A stretch of DNA of 64,000 bases from Candidatus Binatia bacterium (GCA_937925685.1 CALAMI010000005.1:1-64000); one strand, 5' to 3'. Shown: positions 27,925 to 36,763, counted from the stretch's first letter. The notes: generated by a model not told the origin, from the letters alone. Translations and numbers: made by a program.

Positions 27925-28365
27925 TTACTGAGGAGCTGCTTGCTCTGGGGCGGGCGCTTGGCTGGCTGGCCCTCCAACGGAGCCTACACCTTCCGCCTCT
28001 GGGATGGGAGCTGCTCCGGATTCTCCAGTAGCCGGCTCTGCCGGCACTGGGGCCCCCTCGCTTTGGGGCTGTGGTGCTGGTGCTTCGAGAGGGGGCGGCT
28101 CGGGCAGGGCTTGGTCAAAAACCGTCCCAGTTACCTGATACGCTCCCATGTACGTCAGCGCTGCCGCCGTGACCATAAAGACCGTCGCTAAGCCTGCGGT
28201 CATGCGGGTGAGAAAATTTCCCGCCCCGGACGAGCCGAAAACCGTTGTACTGCTCGCTCCGCCAAACACTGCACCCATGTCGGCACCACGGCCTTGTTGC
28301 AGCAAGACGATCGCCACGAGCAAAAAGCAGGTGATGACATGGATCACGATGAGTACTGTATGCAT
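27925..28365 (-). CDS. secG: SecG subunit of the protein translocase, with long C-terminal tail
   Basis: 146 residues. SecG is the small subunit of the SecYEG channel in the inner membrane. The first helix is VLIVIHVITCFLLVAIVLLQ, the family loop QGRGADMGAVFGGASSTTVFG follows (LQQGRG and GGAS conserved), and the second helix is LTRMTAGLATVFMVTAAAL. The last about 60 residues are Pro-, Ala- and Glu-rich and probably disordered, a common but variable feature. The ATG at 28365 follows the tpiA stop by 3 bases and its ribosome-binding site GGAG lies inside tpiA. Gene order pgk-tpiA-secG-tRNA-Leu is widely conserved. Confidence 0.95.
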   Translation of the reverse strand: MHTVLIVIHVITCFLLVAIVLLQQGRGADMGAVFGGASSTTVFGSSGAGNFLTRMTAGLATVFMVTAAALTYMGAYQVTGTVFDQALPEPPPLEAPAPQPQSEGAPVPAEPATGESGAAPIPEAEGVGSVGGPASQAPAPEQAAPQ

Positions 28366-28368
28366 GAG

Positions 28369-29136
28369 TCACTCCAGGTCGTTCGCTGGTAGGAAACGAG
28401 CGATCCGCACGAACGCCTGGGCGTCAAGGCTAGCACCACCTACCAGCGCTCCGTCAATGTCAGGCTCTTTCATCAGCTCGTCAATATTGTCGGGTTTCAC
28501 GCTGCCCCCGTATAAAATCCGCACCTCTGCCGCAACCTCGCCAACGGTCTCGCGTAACAACTTGCGAATCCATCCGTGCACTTCTTGGGCTTGTTGAGGC
28601 GTTGCGACGCGTCCCGTCCCGATGGCCCACACTGGCTCGTACGCCACGACAACGCGACGTATAGCAGGGGGGTCCAACTCCAGCAACGCGCGACGAACCT
28701 GGCCGCTAACCACTTCGAGTGTCTGCCCCGCTTCGCGTTCGTTGAGAGTCTCTCCCACGCAGACGATAGGGACCAAGTCGTGCGCCAGCGCGGCGTGGAC
28801 TTTTTGTTTCACCATGGCATCGCTCTCACCGAAGTACTGCCGTCGCTCGGAGTGGCCGAGGATAACGAAGCGGCAGCCCACCTCCTGCAACATCAGTGGA
28901 GAAACCTCTCCCGTGAAAGCACCCCGCTCCTCCCAGTGCATGTTTTGCGCGGCCAATGCCACAGGCGAGTCCAACAGCACTTCGCGGACGGTCGTCAGGG
29001 CTGTAAAAGGTGGTGCCACCGCCACTTCGCGGCCGCCGAGACCTTGAACGCCCGCACACACTGCCGCTGCCAATGCCCGGGCCTCTGCGCGAAGCCCGTG
29101 CATTTTCCAGTTGCCGACGATTAGCGGGGTCCGCAC
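28369..29136 (-). CDS. tpiA: Triosephosphate isomerase
   Basis: 255 residues. Interconverts dihydroxyacetone phosphate and glyceraldehyde-3-phosphate in glycolysis. The N-terminal VGNWKMHG carries the catalytic Asn/Lys. ILGHSERRQYFGE contains the electrophilic His. VVAYEPVWAIGTGRVATPQQ holds the catalytic Glu and the flexible loop. LYGGSVKPDN and GALVGGASL bind phosphate. All are at usual positions for the family. The start is GTG at 29136, 3 bases after the pgk stop, with GAGGG overlapping the end of pgk, so translation is probably coupled. Confidence 0.97.
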   Translation of the reverse strand: MRTPLIVGNWKMHGLRAEARALAAAVCAGVQGLGGREVAVAPPFTALTTVREVLLDSPVALAAQNMHWEERGAFTGEVSPLMLQEVGCRFVILGHSERRQYFGESDAMVKQKVHAALAHDLVPIVCVGETLNEREAGQTLEVVSGQVRRALLELDPPAIRRVVVAYEPVWAIGTGRVATPQQAQEVHGWIRKLLRETVGEVAAEVRILYGGSVKPDNIDELMKEPDIDGALVGGASLDAQAFVRIARFLPANDLE

Positions 29137-29139
29137 CAG

Positions 29140-30312
29140 TCAACCCTCTAACGCGGCAATTCCGGGTAGAGTCCGGCCTTCCAAGAACTCCAGTGTGGCA
29201 CCGCCTCCAGTGGAAACATGAGAAATGCGCTCGGCTTTGCCCGAGCGCATCACGGCGGCGGCCGAGTCGCCACCGCCGACCACCGTCACTGCTCCCGAGT
29301 CGATCAAAGCGTCCACCATCGACATGGTTCCGTGGGCAGATGCTTCGACTTCGAAAATGCCCATCGGGCCATTCCAGAATATCGTGCGGGCTTTTTTGAG
29401 TTCGGATGCAAAAAGGCGCTCGGTGGCGGGCCCGATATCTACCCCATAGCGCCCAGGGGGAATGCCAGGACTGGAGATTTCTACCTCAGCCGAGCCGTCG
29501 AGAGACCGCGCGACGCGATGGTCGACGGGTAACAGCAGTACCTTCCCTGCCGAGCGCGCCTGTTCGGTGAGGCGCGCTGCGGTATCTAGCAGGGCGTCTT
29601 CTACCGGTGACAAGCCAACCTCTGTGCCTTGAGCCCGCAAAAACGTGTAAGCCATCGCTCCGCCGATCAACATCCCATCGACGACGCGCAGCAAGTTTTC
29701 CAGTACGGCAAGTTTGTCCGATACTTTGGCGCCACCCAAGAGGGCGTAAAGAGGCCGATCTGGGGCATACAAGATTTTGCCGAGGTATTCGCATTCGCGG
29801 TGCATGAGGAGGCCCGCAGCCTTCTCTGGCACATAAGCCACCATGCCTACTGTTGAAGCGTGCGCGCGATGAGCGGTTCCAAATGCGTCGTTCACGTATA
29901 CGTCGGCAAGGCGGGCGAGCGCACGGGCAAAGTCGGGATCGTTTTTTTCTTCGCCAGGGTGGAACCGGAGATTCTCCAGCAAGAGCACATGGCCAGGCAC
30001 CAGGGCGTCGACCATGGCTTCGACCTCGGCACCGACGCAGTCCGGTGCGAGGGTGACCTGCTGGCCCATGAGCCCCGAGAGTTCCGCCGCTACCGGAGCG
30101 AGACTTGCTTGCGGTGTACGCTGGCCCTTGGGCCGTCCGAGATGAGAGGCGAGAATCACGCGGGCATTTTGCTGCTGGGCGAAGCGAATCGTTGGTAACG
30201 CGGCCCGGATCCGTGTGGCGTCCGCGACCCGGTTCTGCGCCACCGGCACGTTGAAATCCACGCGGATAAATGTACGCTTAGCCGCCAATCGTAACTCCGT
30301 GATCACCCGCAT
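29140..30312 (-). CDS. pgk: Phosphoglycerate kinase
   Basis: 390 residues, the usual length. Transfers phosphate from 1,3-bisphosphoglycerate to ADP. The N-terminal RVDFNVPVAQNRVAD binds substrate and includes the conserved Asp/Asn. ILASHLGRPKG, LLENLRFHPGEE, YVNDAFGTAHRAHAST, the hinge ALLGGAKVSDKLAVLENLL and the C-terminal nucleotide motif VVGGGDSAAAV with STGGGATLEFLEG are all present. AAGGAG is 8 bases before the ATG. It heads the pgk-tpiA-secG operon and is divergent from tolQ. The usual neighbour, glyceraldehyde-3-phosphate dehydrogenase, is missing here. Confidence 0.97.
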   Translation of the reverse strand: MRVITELRLAAKRTFIRVDFNVPVAQNRVADATRIRAALPTIRFAQQQNARVILASHLGRPKGQRTPQASLAPVAAELSGLMGQQVTLAPDCVGAEVEAMVDALVPGHVLLLENLRFHPGEEKNDPDFARALARLADVYVNDAFGTAHRAHASTVGMVAYVPEKAAGLLMHRECEYLGKILYAPDRPLYALLGGAKVSDKLAVLENLLRVVDGMLIGGAMAYTFLRAQGTEVGLSPVEDALLDTAARLTEQARSAGKVLLLPVDHRVARSLDGSAEVEISSPGIPPGRYGVDIGPATERLFASELKKARTIFWNGPMGIFEVEASAHGTMSMVDALIDSGAVTVVGGGDSAAAVMRSGKAERISHVSTGGGATLEFLEGRTLPGIAALEG

Positions 30313-30444
30313 CCGTATCGCTCCTTCCGATGATCGAAGAACCGCGCTTTTGTATCGTGAAATTTCCTGCTCGCAAAGGGTCTTTTGTACTTGCGCACGC
30401 CGCTTCCGACCGCTTGCCTGTGGCCGCGTGAAGGCTGGGATGTG

Positions 30445-31206
30445 ATGGGTATCGGGTTGTGGTTGTCGTTTTTAGGAGCGAGTACCGCATGGGCTCAGGG
30501 CCTGGGTGTAGGCCCGACGCCGCAGCTGGATGTGTGGCATATCCTTGCTCATTCCGGCCTGGTTGTTCAAAGCGTCCTATACATCTTGATTGTGTTTTCG
30601 GTTGCCAGTTGGGGAACGATATTTTTTAAACTGCGGCAAATCCGCGTGGCGCGGCGACAAACCGCCCGCTTTATTGAAATTTTCTGGGACACGAAGAACC
30701 TGACCATGATTCACACGGCTAGCCAGGAACTGCGTGAGAGTCCGGTAGCACAGGTGTTTCGCGCCGGTTACCAAGAGCTTTTGCGGCTTACGCGCTCGCG
30801 CCGTCCTGCTGGAGTCAACCCCTTGGAGGACACGGATCTTGGCGGGGTAGACAATGTGGAACGGGCCATGCGTCGGGCGATTCGGCAGGAGGTCACGCGC
30901 TTGGAACGAGCACTGACGTTTCTCGCCACCACGGCAAGCGCCACCCCATTTATTGGTCTCTTCGGCACCGTGTGGGGCATCATGAACGCCTTTCTCGGGC
31001 TTTCGCAAACGCAATCTTCGAGCATCCAAGCTGTGGCTCCAGGCATAGCCGAGGCGCTTATTGCTACGGCTACAGGACTCGTTGCTGCCATCCCGGCGGT
31101 GATTGGCTACAATCATTTTGCCCGGCAGATCCGGGTACTCACCGCTGAAATGGAGAATTTTGCCTCTGAATTTCTAAATATCGCTGAGCGGCATTTTCTC
31201 AGGTAG
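30445..31206 (+). CDS. tolQ: TolQ/ExbB-type proton channel subunit
   Basis: 253 residues. TolQ forms with TolR the proton-driven motor that energises Tol-Pal-mediated envelope constriction. Three transmembrane segments are seen: around VVQSVLYILIVFSVASWGTI, FLATTASATPFIGLFGTVWG (carrying the conserved Thr and the family motif GLFGTVWGI) and IAEALIATATGLVAAIPAVI. The N-terminus (LWLSFLGASTAWAQG) looks like a cleavable signal peptide, which is not usual for TolQ, so the true start may be further in or the segment may be an extra membrane anchor. It leads a tight operon with tolR (10 bases later), tolA, tolB, pal and cpoB. Confidence 0.93.
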   Translation: MGIGLWLSFLGASTAWAQGLGVGPTPQLDVWHILAHSGLVVQSVLYILIVFSVASWGTIFFKLRQIRVARRQTARFIEIFWDTKNLTMIHTASQELRESPVAQVFRAGYQELLRLTRSRRPAGVNPLEDTDLGGVDNVERAMRRAIRQEVTRLERALTFLATTASATPFIGLFGTVWGIMNAFLGLSQTQSSSIQAVAPGIAEALIATATGLVAAIPAVIGYNHFARQIRVLTAEMENFASEFLNIAERHFLR

Positions 31207-31216
31207 AGTAGGGAGC

Positions 31217-31645
31217 ATGGCGTTCGACGATTCCTCCTCCGCTTCGAACGGGGCGATCGCTTCGATCAACGTGACGCCTTTGGTCGACGTCATGTTGGTG
31301 CTTTTGGTGATTTTTATGGTCACTGCGCCGATCCTTCAGCAAGGCGTGGCGGTGAGCTTGCCCAAAGTGAAAGCTGCAGCCCTCCCTGGCGAGGAGCGAC
31401 AACTCGTGGTCACTGTTGATCCCCGCGGGCAAGTGTTTCTAAACGACGTGGCGATTCCCCTGGAAGCCTTGGGCGCGAAATTGACCGCGATCTTGCAGGC
31501 TCAGCCGCAAAAGCAGGTGTATTTGCGGGCGGACCAAAATGTTCGCTACGGCGAAGTAATGCGTGTCATTGCTGCAGTGAAGGCGGCAGGCGTGGAACGA
31601 CTGGGAATGGTGACCGAGCCGCCACGGGAAGAACCCAAGCGGTAG
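31217..31645 (+). CDS. tolR: TolR/ExbD-type motor protein
   Basis: 142 residues. Single transmembrane segment SINVTPLVDVMLVLLVIFMV with the conserved Asp of the proton path (PLVDVMLVLL), then a periplasmic domain ending in the ExbD/TolR signature VYLRADQNVRYGEVMRVIAAVKAAG. Works in a complex with TolQ in the inner membrane. The ATG at 31217 follows the tolQ stop by 10 bases, with GTAG-type weak Shine-Dalgarno sequence, so coupling is likely. Length and layout are typical for the family. Confidence 0.95.
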   Translation: MAFDDSSSASNGAIASINVTPLVDVMLVLLVIFMVTAPILQQGVAVSLPKVKAAALPGEERQLVVTVDPRGQVFLNDVAIPLEALGAKLTAILQAQPQKQVYLRADQNVRYGEVMRVIAAVKAAGVERLGMVTEPPREEPKR

Positions 31646-31667
31646 CCTCGCCGGATGGTGCGGGGTC

Positions 31668-32774
31668 GTGCGGAGTCATCAGCAGCCTTTCGGTTCCGAC
31701 GGAAAATGGGAGCCGGCGTTGTGGGCCATGATAGCCTTGTCCGCCGCGCTCCATGCTGCAGCCGTCCTGTTCGTTTTATTGGTGCCCAAGCAGTGGTTTG
31801 CGCGCCCGGCTCCTCCTTTGGTCTCTTACACCGTCGACCTTGTAGCACCCGATCAACTGGGGGGGACAAACCTCGTAGAAGGGGGACAAGGCCGGACCCG
31901 GGGACAAACCATGGCTGCCGCTGAGCCTCCACCACCTCCTCCGCCGCCCCAGGAGCAGTCAGAGGCGCGTGTTGTGCAGCCGCCCGCGCCGCCAAAGGCT
32001 GAGGTCGTAAGCAAAGCTGAACAGCGAGCAGAAAAGCAAGAGGATAAGGCGGAGGCCCTCATTCCTCCAACGGCAACGAGGGAGATGCCCACACGGACGC
32101 CAACCCGTGTCGCCTTGGCTGTGGCTAAAGTGCCGCCAACGGCAACACCCATACCCCCGGAGGTGGAACAACAGGTGCGGCGAGCGGCCGAGGCCGAGCA
32201 GGCCAGGCGTCAGGCAGAAGAAGCCGAGAAAAGGCGACGTGAGGAGGAAGCGAAGCGTCGGGTTGCGACGGCAGAGGCAGTAAAGAAGGCACAGGCACAA
32301 GCCACGGCCACGGCGGCAGCAGAGGCCAAGCAGCGCGAGCAGATTGAGCAAAGGATCGTGGCCGCTGCAAAGCGAATGCAAGAACAAGCCGGCGAGCGGG
32401 GAGCCGGCTCCGGAGGAAAAAGGCTCGGTCCTCCCGGTGCGCCATTATCTGTCGGACCTGGCCAAGGTGCGGGCGGGCAGGTGATGGGGATCGATTTTGT
32501 GCTCTACCTAGGCCAGCTAGAGCGCAAACTGAAAGAGAATTGGGCGTGGGCGGGAACGAACGACGCCTTGGAGGCAGTGGTGGGGTTCAGTATCCTGCCC
32601 GACGGTAAGGTGGTGAACGTGCGCATCCTCAAGTCTAGCGGCGACTGGAGTTTTGATTTGTCCGTGGAGCGCACGGTGCGAGCGCTCGATCCAATGCCGC
32701 CGCCTCCGGAAGCTTACCGCGAGTTGTTCGGAGACGTGCAGTACACCTTCAACGCAAAGTCAATGCAACAGTAA
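31668..32774 (+). CDS. tolA: TolA-like periplasm-spanning protein with TonB/TolA C-terminal domain
   Basis: 368 residues. A membrane anchor (MIALSAALHAAAVLFVLLV) is near the N-terminus. A proline-rich stretch and a Thr-Pro segment (REMPTRTPTRVA, VPPTATPIPP) follow. A charged, Ala/Arg/Glu/Gln-rich coiled coil of about 90 residues precedes a C-terminal domain (VVGFSILPDGKVVNVRILKS, then SFDLSVERTVRALDPMPPPP) typical of TonB/TolA. It links TolQR in the inner membrane to Pal or TolB at the outer membrane. GTG at 31668 is the assumed start; an ATG at 31728 is also possible and would remove 20 residues before the anchor. The stop overlaps ATG of the next frame (TAATG). Confidence 0.88.
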   Translation: MRSHQQPFGSDGKWEPALWAMIALSAALHAAAVLFVLLVPKQWFARPAPPLVSYTVDLVAPDQLGGTNLVEGGQGRTRGQTMAAAEPPPPPPPPQEQSEARVVQPPAPPKAEVVSKAEQRAEKQEDKAEALIPPTATREMPTRTPTRVALAVAKVPPTATPIPPEVEQQVRRAAEAEQARRQAEEAEKRRREEEAKRRVATAEAVKKAQAQATATAAAEAKQREQIEQRIVAAAKRMQEQAGERGAGSGGKRLGPPGAPLSVGPGQGAGGQVMGIDFVLYLGQLERKLKENWAWAGTNDALEAVVGFSILPDGKVVNVRILKSSGDWSFDLSVERTVRALDPMPPPPEAYRELFGDVQYTFNAKSMQQ

Positions 32775-32791
32775 TGCTCGGGAGGAACACG

Positions 32792-34105
32792 ATGAAAGCC
32801 GTAGGTCAGTGGTGGTTTGTGGTAGTCATCATCTTGTTCCTGGCGCAAGATCTTGCGGCGCAAGTACGAGGGACCATTTTTGGTCCGGGGTCGCGCAGTT
32901 ATCCCATCGCTGTTTCTCCGCTGCGGAATCTGTCAGATGGGGCCGTTGGGCGCGAGTTAGGAACCCGCTTTGCCGACATCCTCGAGCGCGACCTGGTTAT
33001 TTCAGGATATTTTCGCCTCATCGATCGCTCCACCCATATCGAGCAGCCCGAGACTTCCGGAACGGAGGTGGACAACATCAATTTTGATAGCTGGGCAACG
33101 ATTGGAGCACTCGGGTTGGTCAAAGGCACGTTTCGTTTAGAAGGTGACATCCTCACGATCGAAGCCAAGTTGTTCGACGTGGCGCAGCGGCGGCAGTTAG
33201 TTGGACGGCGCTATCGTGGACCGGCAGATCTTCTGCGCCGGATGTCGCACCGATTCGCGGACGAAATCATACTGCAGTTCACTGGAGAACGCGGTCCATT
33301 TGACTCGCGAATCGCGTTCGTGTCCAACCGAGACGGACGTTTCAAAGAAGTCTACACGATGAGCCTCGACGGTGGAGATGTGCAGCAAGTGACCAAAGCA
33401 CAAAGTATCACCGTGTCGCCCTCCTGGTCGCCTGACGTTCGCTACTTGCTGTACACCTCTTACAAAAGGGGTAATCCGGACTTGTTCCTTTTGGATACGT
33501 TGAGCGGGCGGGAACTTACCTTATCCCGTCGGGCTGGGCTCAATTTAGGCGGACGTTTTTCCCCGGACGGCTCGACCATCGCTATGACGTTGGAAGAGGG
33601 CGCCAACTCCGACATTGTGCTGCTGGATCGCTCGGGTGAGCTGTTGCAAAAACTGACGGAACACTGGGCCATTGACGTGTCGCCCTCGTGGTCGCCGGAT
33701 GGCCGGCAGCTTGCTTTTTGCTCCAATCGCTCTGGAACTCCGCAAATTTACATCATGAACGTGGACGGAACCGGCGTGCGGCGGATCACCTATGAGGGGG
33801 ACTACAACACTGCGCCTGCATGGTCGCCCAAAGGGGACCGCATCGCATTCGTGCGCCGGCACGAGGGCCGCTTTAACATTTTTACCGTGCGCCCCGACGG
33901 AACGGACGTCAAGCAACTCACCCAAGCAGCAGGGAACAACGAGGATCCGAGTTGGTCGCCAGACGGCCGCTACATCCTTTTTAGCTCGAACCGTAGTGGA
34001 CGGACGAAGCTTTACGTCACCGACACGGCCGGGCTCAACCAAGTTCAATTGACTCACGGGGGCGGTGATGATACCAGTCCGAGCTGGTCTCGGTGGCTGG
34101 ACTGA
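32792..34105 (+). CDS. tolB: Tol-Pal system beta-propeller protein TolB
   Basis: 437 residues. A signal peptide (FVVVIILFLAQDLAAQ) sends it to the periplasm. The N-terminal domain (RSYPIAVSPLRNL to AEITR-like VAQRRQLVGRRY) is followed by a six-bladed propeller built of repeats ending PSWSPDGR or PAWSPKGDR with IAFVSNRDG, LAFCSNRSG and ILFSSNRSG. The ATG at 32792 has GGGAGG 6 bases upstream. An earlier ATG at 32774 overlaps the upstream stop but has no such site. TolB relays between TolA, Pal and outer-membrane proteins. The operon order tolQRAB-pal-cpoB is complete. Confidence 0.96.
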   Translation: MKAVGQWWFVVVIILFLAQDLAAQVRGTIFGPGSRSYPIAVSPLRNLSDGAVGRELGTRFADILERDLVISGYFRLIDRSTHIEQPETSGTEVDNINFDSWATIGALGLVKGTFRLEGDILTIEAKLFDVAQRRQLVGRRYRGPADLLRRMSHRFADEIILQFTGERGPFDSRIAFVSNRDGRFKEVYTMSLDGGDVQQVTKAQSITVSPSWSPDVRYLLYTSYKRGNPDLFLLDTLSGRELTLSRRAGLNLGGRFSPDGSTIAMTLEEGANSDIVLLDRSGELLQKLTEHWAIDVSPSWSPDGRQLAFCSNRSGTPQIYIMNVDGTGVRRITYEGDYNTAPAWSPKGDRIAFVRRHEGRFNIFTVRPDGTDVKQLTQAAGNNEDPSWSPDGRYILFSSNRSGRTKLYVTDTAGLNQVQLTHGGGDDTSPSWSRWLD

Positions 34106-34158
34106 AGGCACGGAGCAATGGAGCGGATCCTGTCGACTTTGCGGGGAGGAGGAGCGCA

Positions 34159-34674
34159 ATGGTTAGCCGCGTTGTGACCGTGGCCGCATTGGCACTCGTT
34201 GTCGTGCTGCCAGGATGCCCAGGACGAAAGAAGGCACCAGGAGCCGCGGGCGAGGGTGCGGGCCTCGAGGAGCGCGGCATTGACACGGCTGGAAGCCTTG
34301 AGCGCTTCAAAGCTGGGGAAAAACTCGCTGGCGACAGTGGACCGCTGAAGGACGTTCATTTTGCCTTTGATTCGTACGAGCTTGACGAGGAAGCGCGCGC
34401 AGTCTTGCGGGAAAACGCCAACTGGTTGTTGGACAATCCTCGAGAGAAAGTGGAAATCGAGGGCCATTGTGACGAACGAGGCACCGTGGAGTACAACCTT
34501 GCCCTTGGAGCAAAGCGGGCAAGGGCGGTGAAGGACTACTTGGTAAGCTTGGGGGTCGCTGCGGACCGCATGACGACGATTAGTTACGGCGAGGAGCTGC
34601 CCTTGTGTACAGAGCATAACGAGGAGTGCTGGGCGAGAAACCGGCGCGCACATTTTGTATTGTTGGGCGACTAA
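34159..34674 (+). CDS. pal: Peptidoglycan-associated lipoprotein
   Basis: 171 residues. Lipoprotein signal ending LVVVLPGC places the lipidated Cys near residue 20. The C-terminal OmpA-like domain (VHFAFDSYELDEEARAVL, EGHCDERGTVEYNLALGAKRA, DRMTTISYGEELP) binds diaminopimelate in peptidoglycan. Conserved Asp and Arg in the two peptidoglycan-binding motifs are present. GGAGGAGG precedes the ATG at 34159. Located in the outer membrane's inner leaflet, Pal is the end point of the Tol motor. The next gene starts 13 bases after its stop. Confidence 0.96.
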   Translation: MVSRVVTVAALALVVVLPGCPGRKKAPGAAGEGAGLEERGIDTAGSLERFKAGEKLAGDSGPLKDVHFAFDSYELDEEARAVLRENANWLLDNPREKVEIEGHCDERGTVEYNLALGAKRARAVKDYLVSLGVAADRMTTISYGEELPLCTEHNEECWARNRRAHFVLLGD

Positions 34675-34687
34675 GGAGCCGGTCCGG

Positions 34688-35500
34688 ATGCGGCTTTCTC
34701 GTCCACTCTTGCTGTTCTCAGGGGCTCTTGTCGTAACTGGTGGTTGTGCCACACGTGCACAAGTGGAAAAAATCCAGCGCGACCAGCGGGAGTTGCGCGC
34801 GTTGGTGGCGGATCAGAACGTGGCCATCGAGGGTATGCGGCGTCGTTTGGAGATTCTGCGCCAGGAAGTTGCCGATTTGTCGCGCGGAGCTCGGCCGGGC
34901 ACTGTTCCGCCGAATTTGCCGCAGCGTTTGGCAGAACTGGATGCGCGGCTGACCGCATTGGAGCAAGCTCGGGTGCTTGGTGCTCCACCTCCATCGGTAG
35001 CACCGACCCCTGCACCGGGAGGCGGCGACATGGCCGCAATTCCCTCGGGAGCAGCTCCAACGCCCCGTATGCTCAGTCCGTTCGAGGCAGCCTTGGACAA
35101 AGAAGAGGTCGCCGTTCAGGGTAAACCCGGAGAGAAGGAGTTCCGGGAAGGTTTAGCTTTGGTGCGTCAAGGTCAGTGCGCGCAAGCAGCCGTCCGATTT
35201 CGTGAGTTCATCCGCAAAAATCCAAATTCAGACCTGGCGGACAATGCGCAGTACTGGATTGGCGCTTGCTACTTCAAGCAAAAGGAGTATCCCAAGGCGG
35301 TCAACGAGCTGACCGAGGTCATGCTGCGCTACCGCAAGGGAGACAAGGCGCCCAGTGCGCTGATTATGCTTGCAGACGCCTTCGCAGCTACGGGTGAGAC
35401 CACGGATGCAAAGCTCGTGTTACAAAAGATCATCAGCGAATATCCGCGCACCGAAGAGGCTGAGCAAGCGAAGCAGAAACTTCAAGCTTTGGGGAACTAG
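34688..35500 (+). CDS. cpoB: Tol-Pal associated protein CpoB/YbgF
   Basis: 270 residues. The signal ends GALVVTGGC, a lipobox, so here CpoB is probably a lipoprotein, unlike the soluble E. coli form. A coiled coil (about residues 25-90, QVEKIQRDQRELRALV and following) drives oligomerisation. A linker rich in Pro/Ala leads to C-terminal TPR repeats (QAAVRFREFIRKNPNSDLAD, AQYWIGACYFKQKEYPKAVN, TDAKLVLQKIISEYPRTEEA). It coordinates Tol constriction with peptidoglycan synthesis at division sites. The TAG stop shares the palindrome CTAG (35497-35500) with the convergent exonuclease gene. Confidence 0.92.
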   Translation: MRLSRPLLLFSGALVVTGGCATRAQVEKIQRDQRELRALVADQNVAIEGMRRRLEILRQEVADLSRGARPGTVPPNLPQRLAELDARLTALEQARVLGAPPPSVAPTPAPGGGDMAAIPSGAAPTPRMLSPFEAALDKEEVAVQGKPGEKEFREGLALVRQGQCAQAAVRFREFIRKNPNSDLADNAQYWIGACYFKQKEYPKAVNELTEVMLRYRKGDKAPSALIMLADAFAATGETTDAKLVLQKIISEYPRTEEAEQAKQKLQALGN

Positions 35501-36405
35501 CCGCGGTTGCAGACGCCAGCGTTTGGCGGAGAGGCCGATAGGTTACGCGCCTGGGTGGCGAGCTTGTCGAAGCCCCAGTGCTGGCAAAAGCTGTCAAAAA
35601 CCCCGAAACTGACCTCTAACCAGCGTAACTCCTCGAGCGTCTTTTGTGGCAGGGGGACGTCTTCTCGAAGCGTGGCAAGCGTCTTGAACAGGAGCGCTTG
35701 ATCGCGGTGGGCACACAAGCTGGCGGCGAGCCGATCTTTGTCCCGAAGGTCAAAGTGCCACCGGGTCCCATCATCGGGAATGGCCTCAATGTGCTCGAAC
35801 ACACGCAGCACCACGGTGGCACTGCGGGGCCCCCAGCCGCGAATTCCCGGAATTCCGTCAGCTTTGTCCCCGACAAGTGCCAGCCAATCGGGGACGCTTC
35901 TAGGCGGAACGCCGAAGCGTACGGTAACGCTTTCCTCATCCATCACGCGCTGATGACGGCGATCCAATTGCACAACGTGACGGCCACGTACACATTGGGC
36001 GAAGTCCTTGTCCGGCGAGACGATAAAGACACTCTCGGCACTGGTGTGGAACCGCGCTGCCGCAGTTGCCAGGGCATCGTCGGCCTCGAAATCCACCATG
36101 GGCCAAACCACGAGTCCAAGGGCCTGAAGAGCGTCTTCGGCAAGCGAAAACTGTTCCAGGAGGTCCGCCGGAACCCCAATACTGGACTTGTAACCGGCAT
36201 ACAGTTCGTTGCGGAACGATTCGATGACATGGTCGAACGCGACGCCCAACGCTTCTCCTCTCAATTGCACGAGCCAAGGGAGGAGCGATGCGATCAAACC
36301 GTAGACAGCCCCCACTTCTTGATTCCCTCTGCGGCTACGCCGCCTCGGCGCGCCGTAATAGCACCGGAACAGCTCGTACGTGGCATCGAGCAGATAAAGC
36401 TTCAC
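35497..36405 (-). CDS. 5'-3' exonuclease / flap endonuclease-like protein
   Basis: 302 residues resembling the 5'-nuclease domain of DNA polymerase I and the stand-alone Xni/ExoIX. The N-terminal LYLLDATYELFRCYYG contains the first metal-binding Asp. MVDFEADDALATAA and VSPDKDFAQCV provide acidic clusters. A helix-hairpin-helix-like DNA-binding part follows: DWLALVGDKADGIPGIRGWG with GPRSA. The start is a GTG at 36405 with AGGAAGG rather far upstream. The polymerase domain is absent, so this is not a truncated polA in the ordinary sense. It probably removes flaps or RNA primers. It is convergent with cpoB. Confidence 0.85.
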   Translation of the reverse strand: MKLYLLDATYELFRCYYGAPRRRSRRGNQEVGAVYGLIASLLPWLVQLRGEALGVAFDHVIESFRNELYAGYKSSIGVPADLLEQFSLAEDALQALGLVVWPMVDFEADDALATAAARFHTSAESVFIVSPDKDFAQCVRGRHVVQLDRRHQRVMDEESVTVRFGVPPRSVPDWLALVGDKADGIPGIRGWGPRSATVVLRVFEHIEAIPDDGTRWHFDLRDKDRLAASLCAHRDQALLFKTLATLREDVPLPQKTLEELRWLEVSFGVFDSFCQHWGFDKLATQARNLSASPPNAGVCNRG

Positions 36406-36629
36406 GGCGGTTGTTTTCGCCTTCCTTTCTTCGAATTGCTAGCCCAGGCACACGCTCCGTGCAGAACTTCGAGAGCGCGGAGAGGCGTCCTCCTTGGTCG
36501 TGCCTTCCTCCGACTTGGCCCGAGCCCACAGCATATCGACCAACACAACCAACTAAGCAGCAGAACGCCGATGGGGGCTTTCCTCTTTTATTGACCGAGA
36601 CCTTTGAGACCCCTGGACTCCCAGACAGC
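36406..36629. other. Intergenic, nothing recognised
   Basis: No gene or structured element identified in the left part of this divergent region. It should carry the promoter of the leftward exonuclease. The right part holds the palindrome and promoter candidate listed next. Confidence 0.35.
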
Positions 36630-36667
36630 TAATCAAATTGATTAGGCTGAGCACTCAAACTGATTAT
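36630..36667 (+). promoter_or_regulatory. Palindromic operator overlapping a promoter candidate
   Basis: TAATCAAATTGATTA (36630-36644) is a perfect 7-1-7 palindrome. Its right half is reused as a -35-like TTGATT (36638-36643), 18 bases before a -10-like GATTAT (36662-36667). A related half site CTGATTA occurs at 36660-36666. It lies about 97 bases upstream of the lipoprotein gene at 36764. A regulator bound here would block the promoter. AT-rich, palindromic and well placed, it stands out from GC-rich surroundings. Confidence 0.5.
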
Positions 36668-36763
36668 CTGGCTCGGATGAAGCGCATACACGACTGGGAG
36701 CTTCATAGCCATTAGGTTTGGCAAAGTTCTTGGTAGTGATGGGCGCAAGAGGAGGTGGTTACG

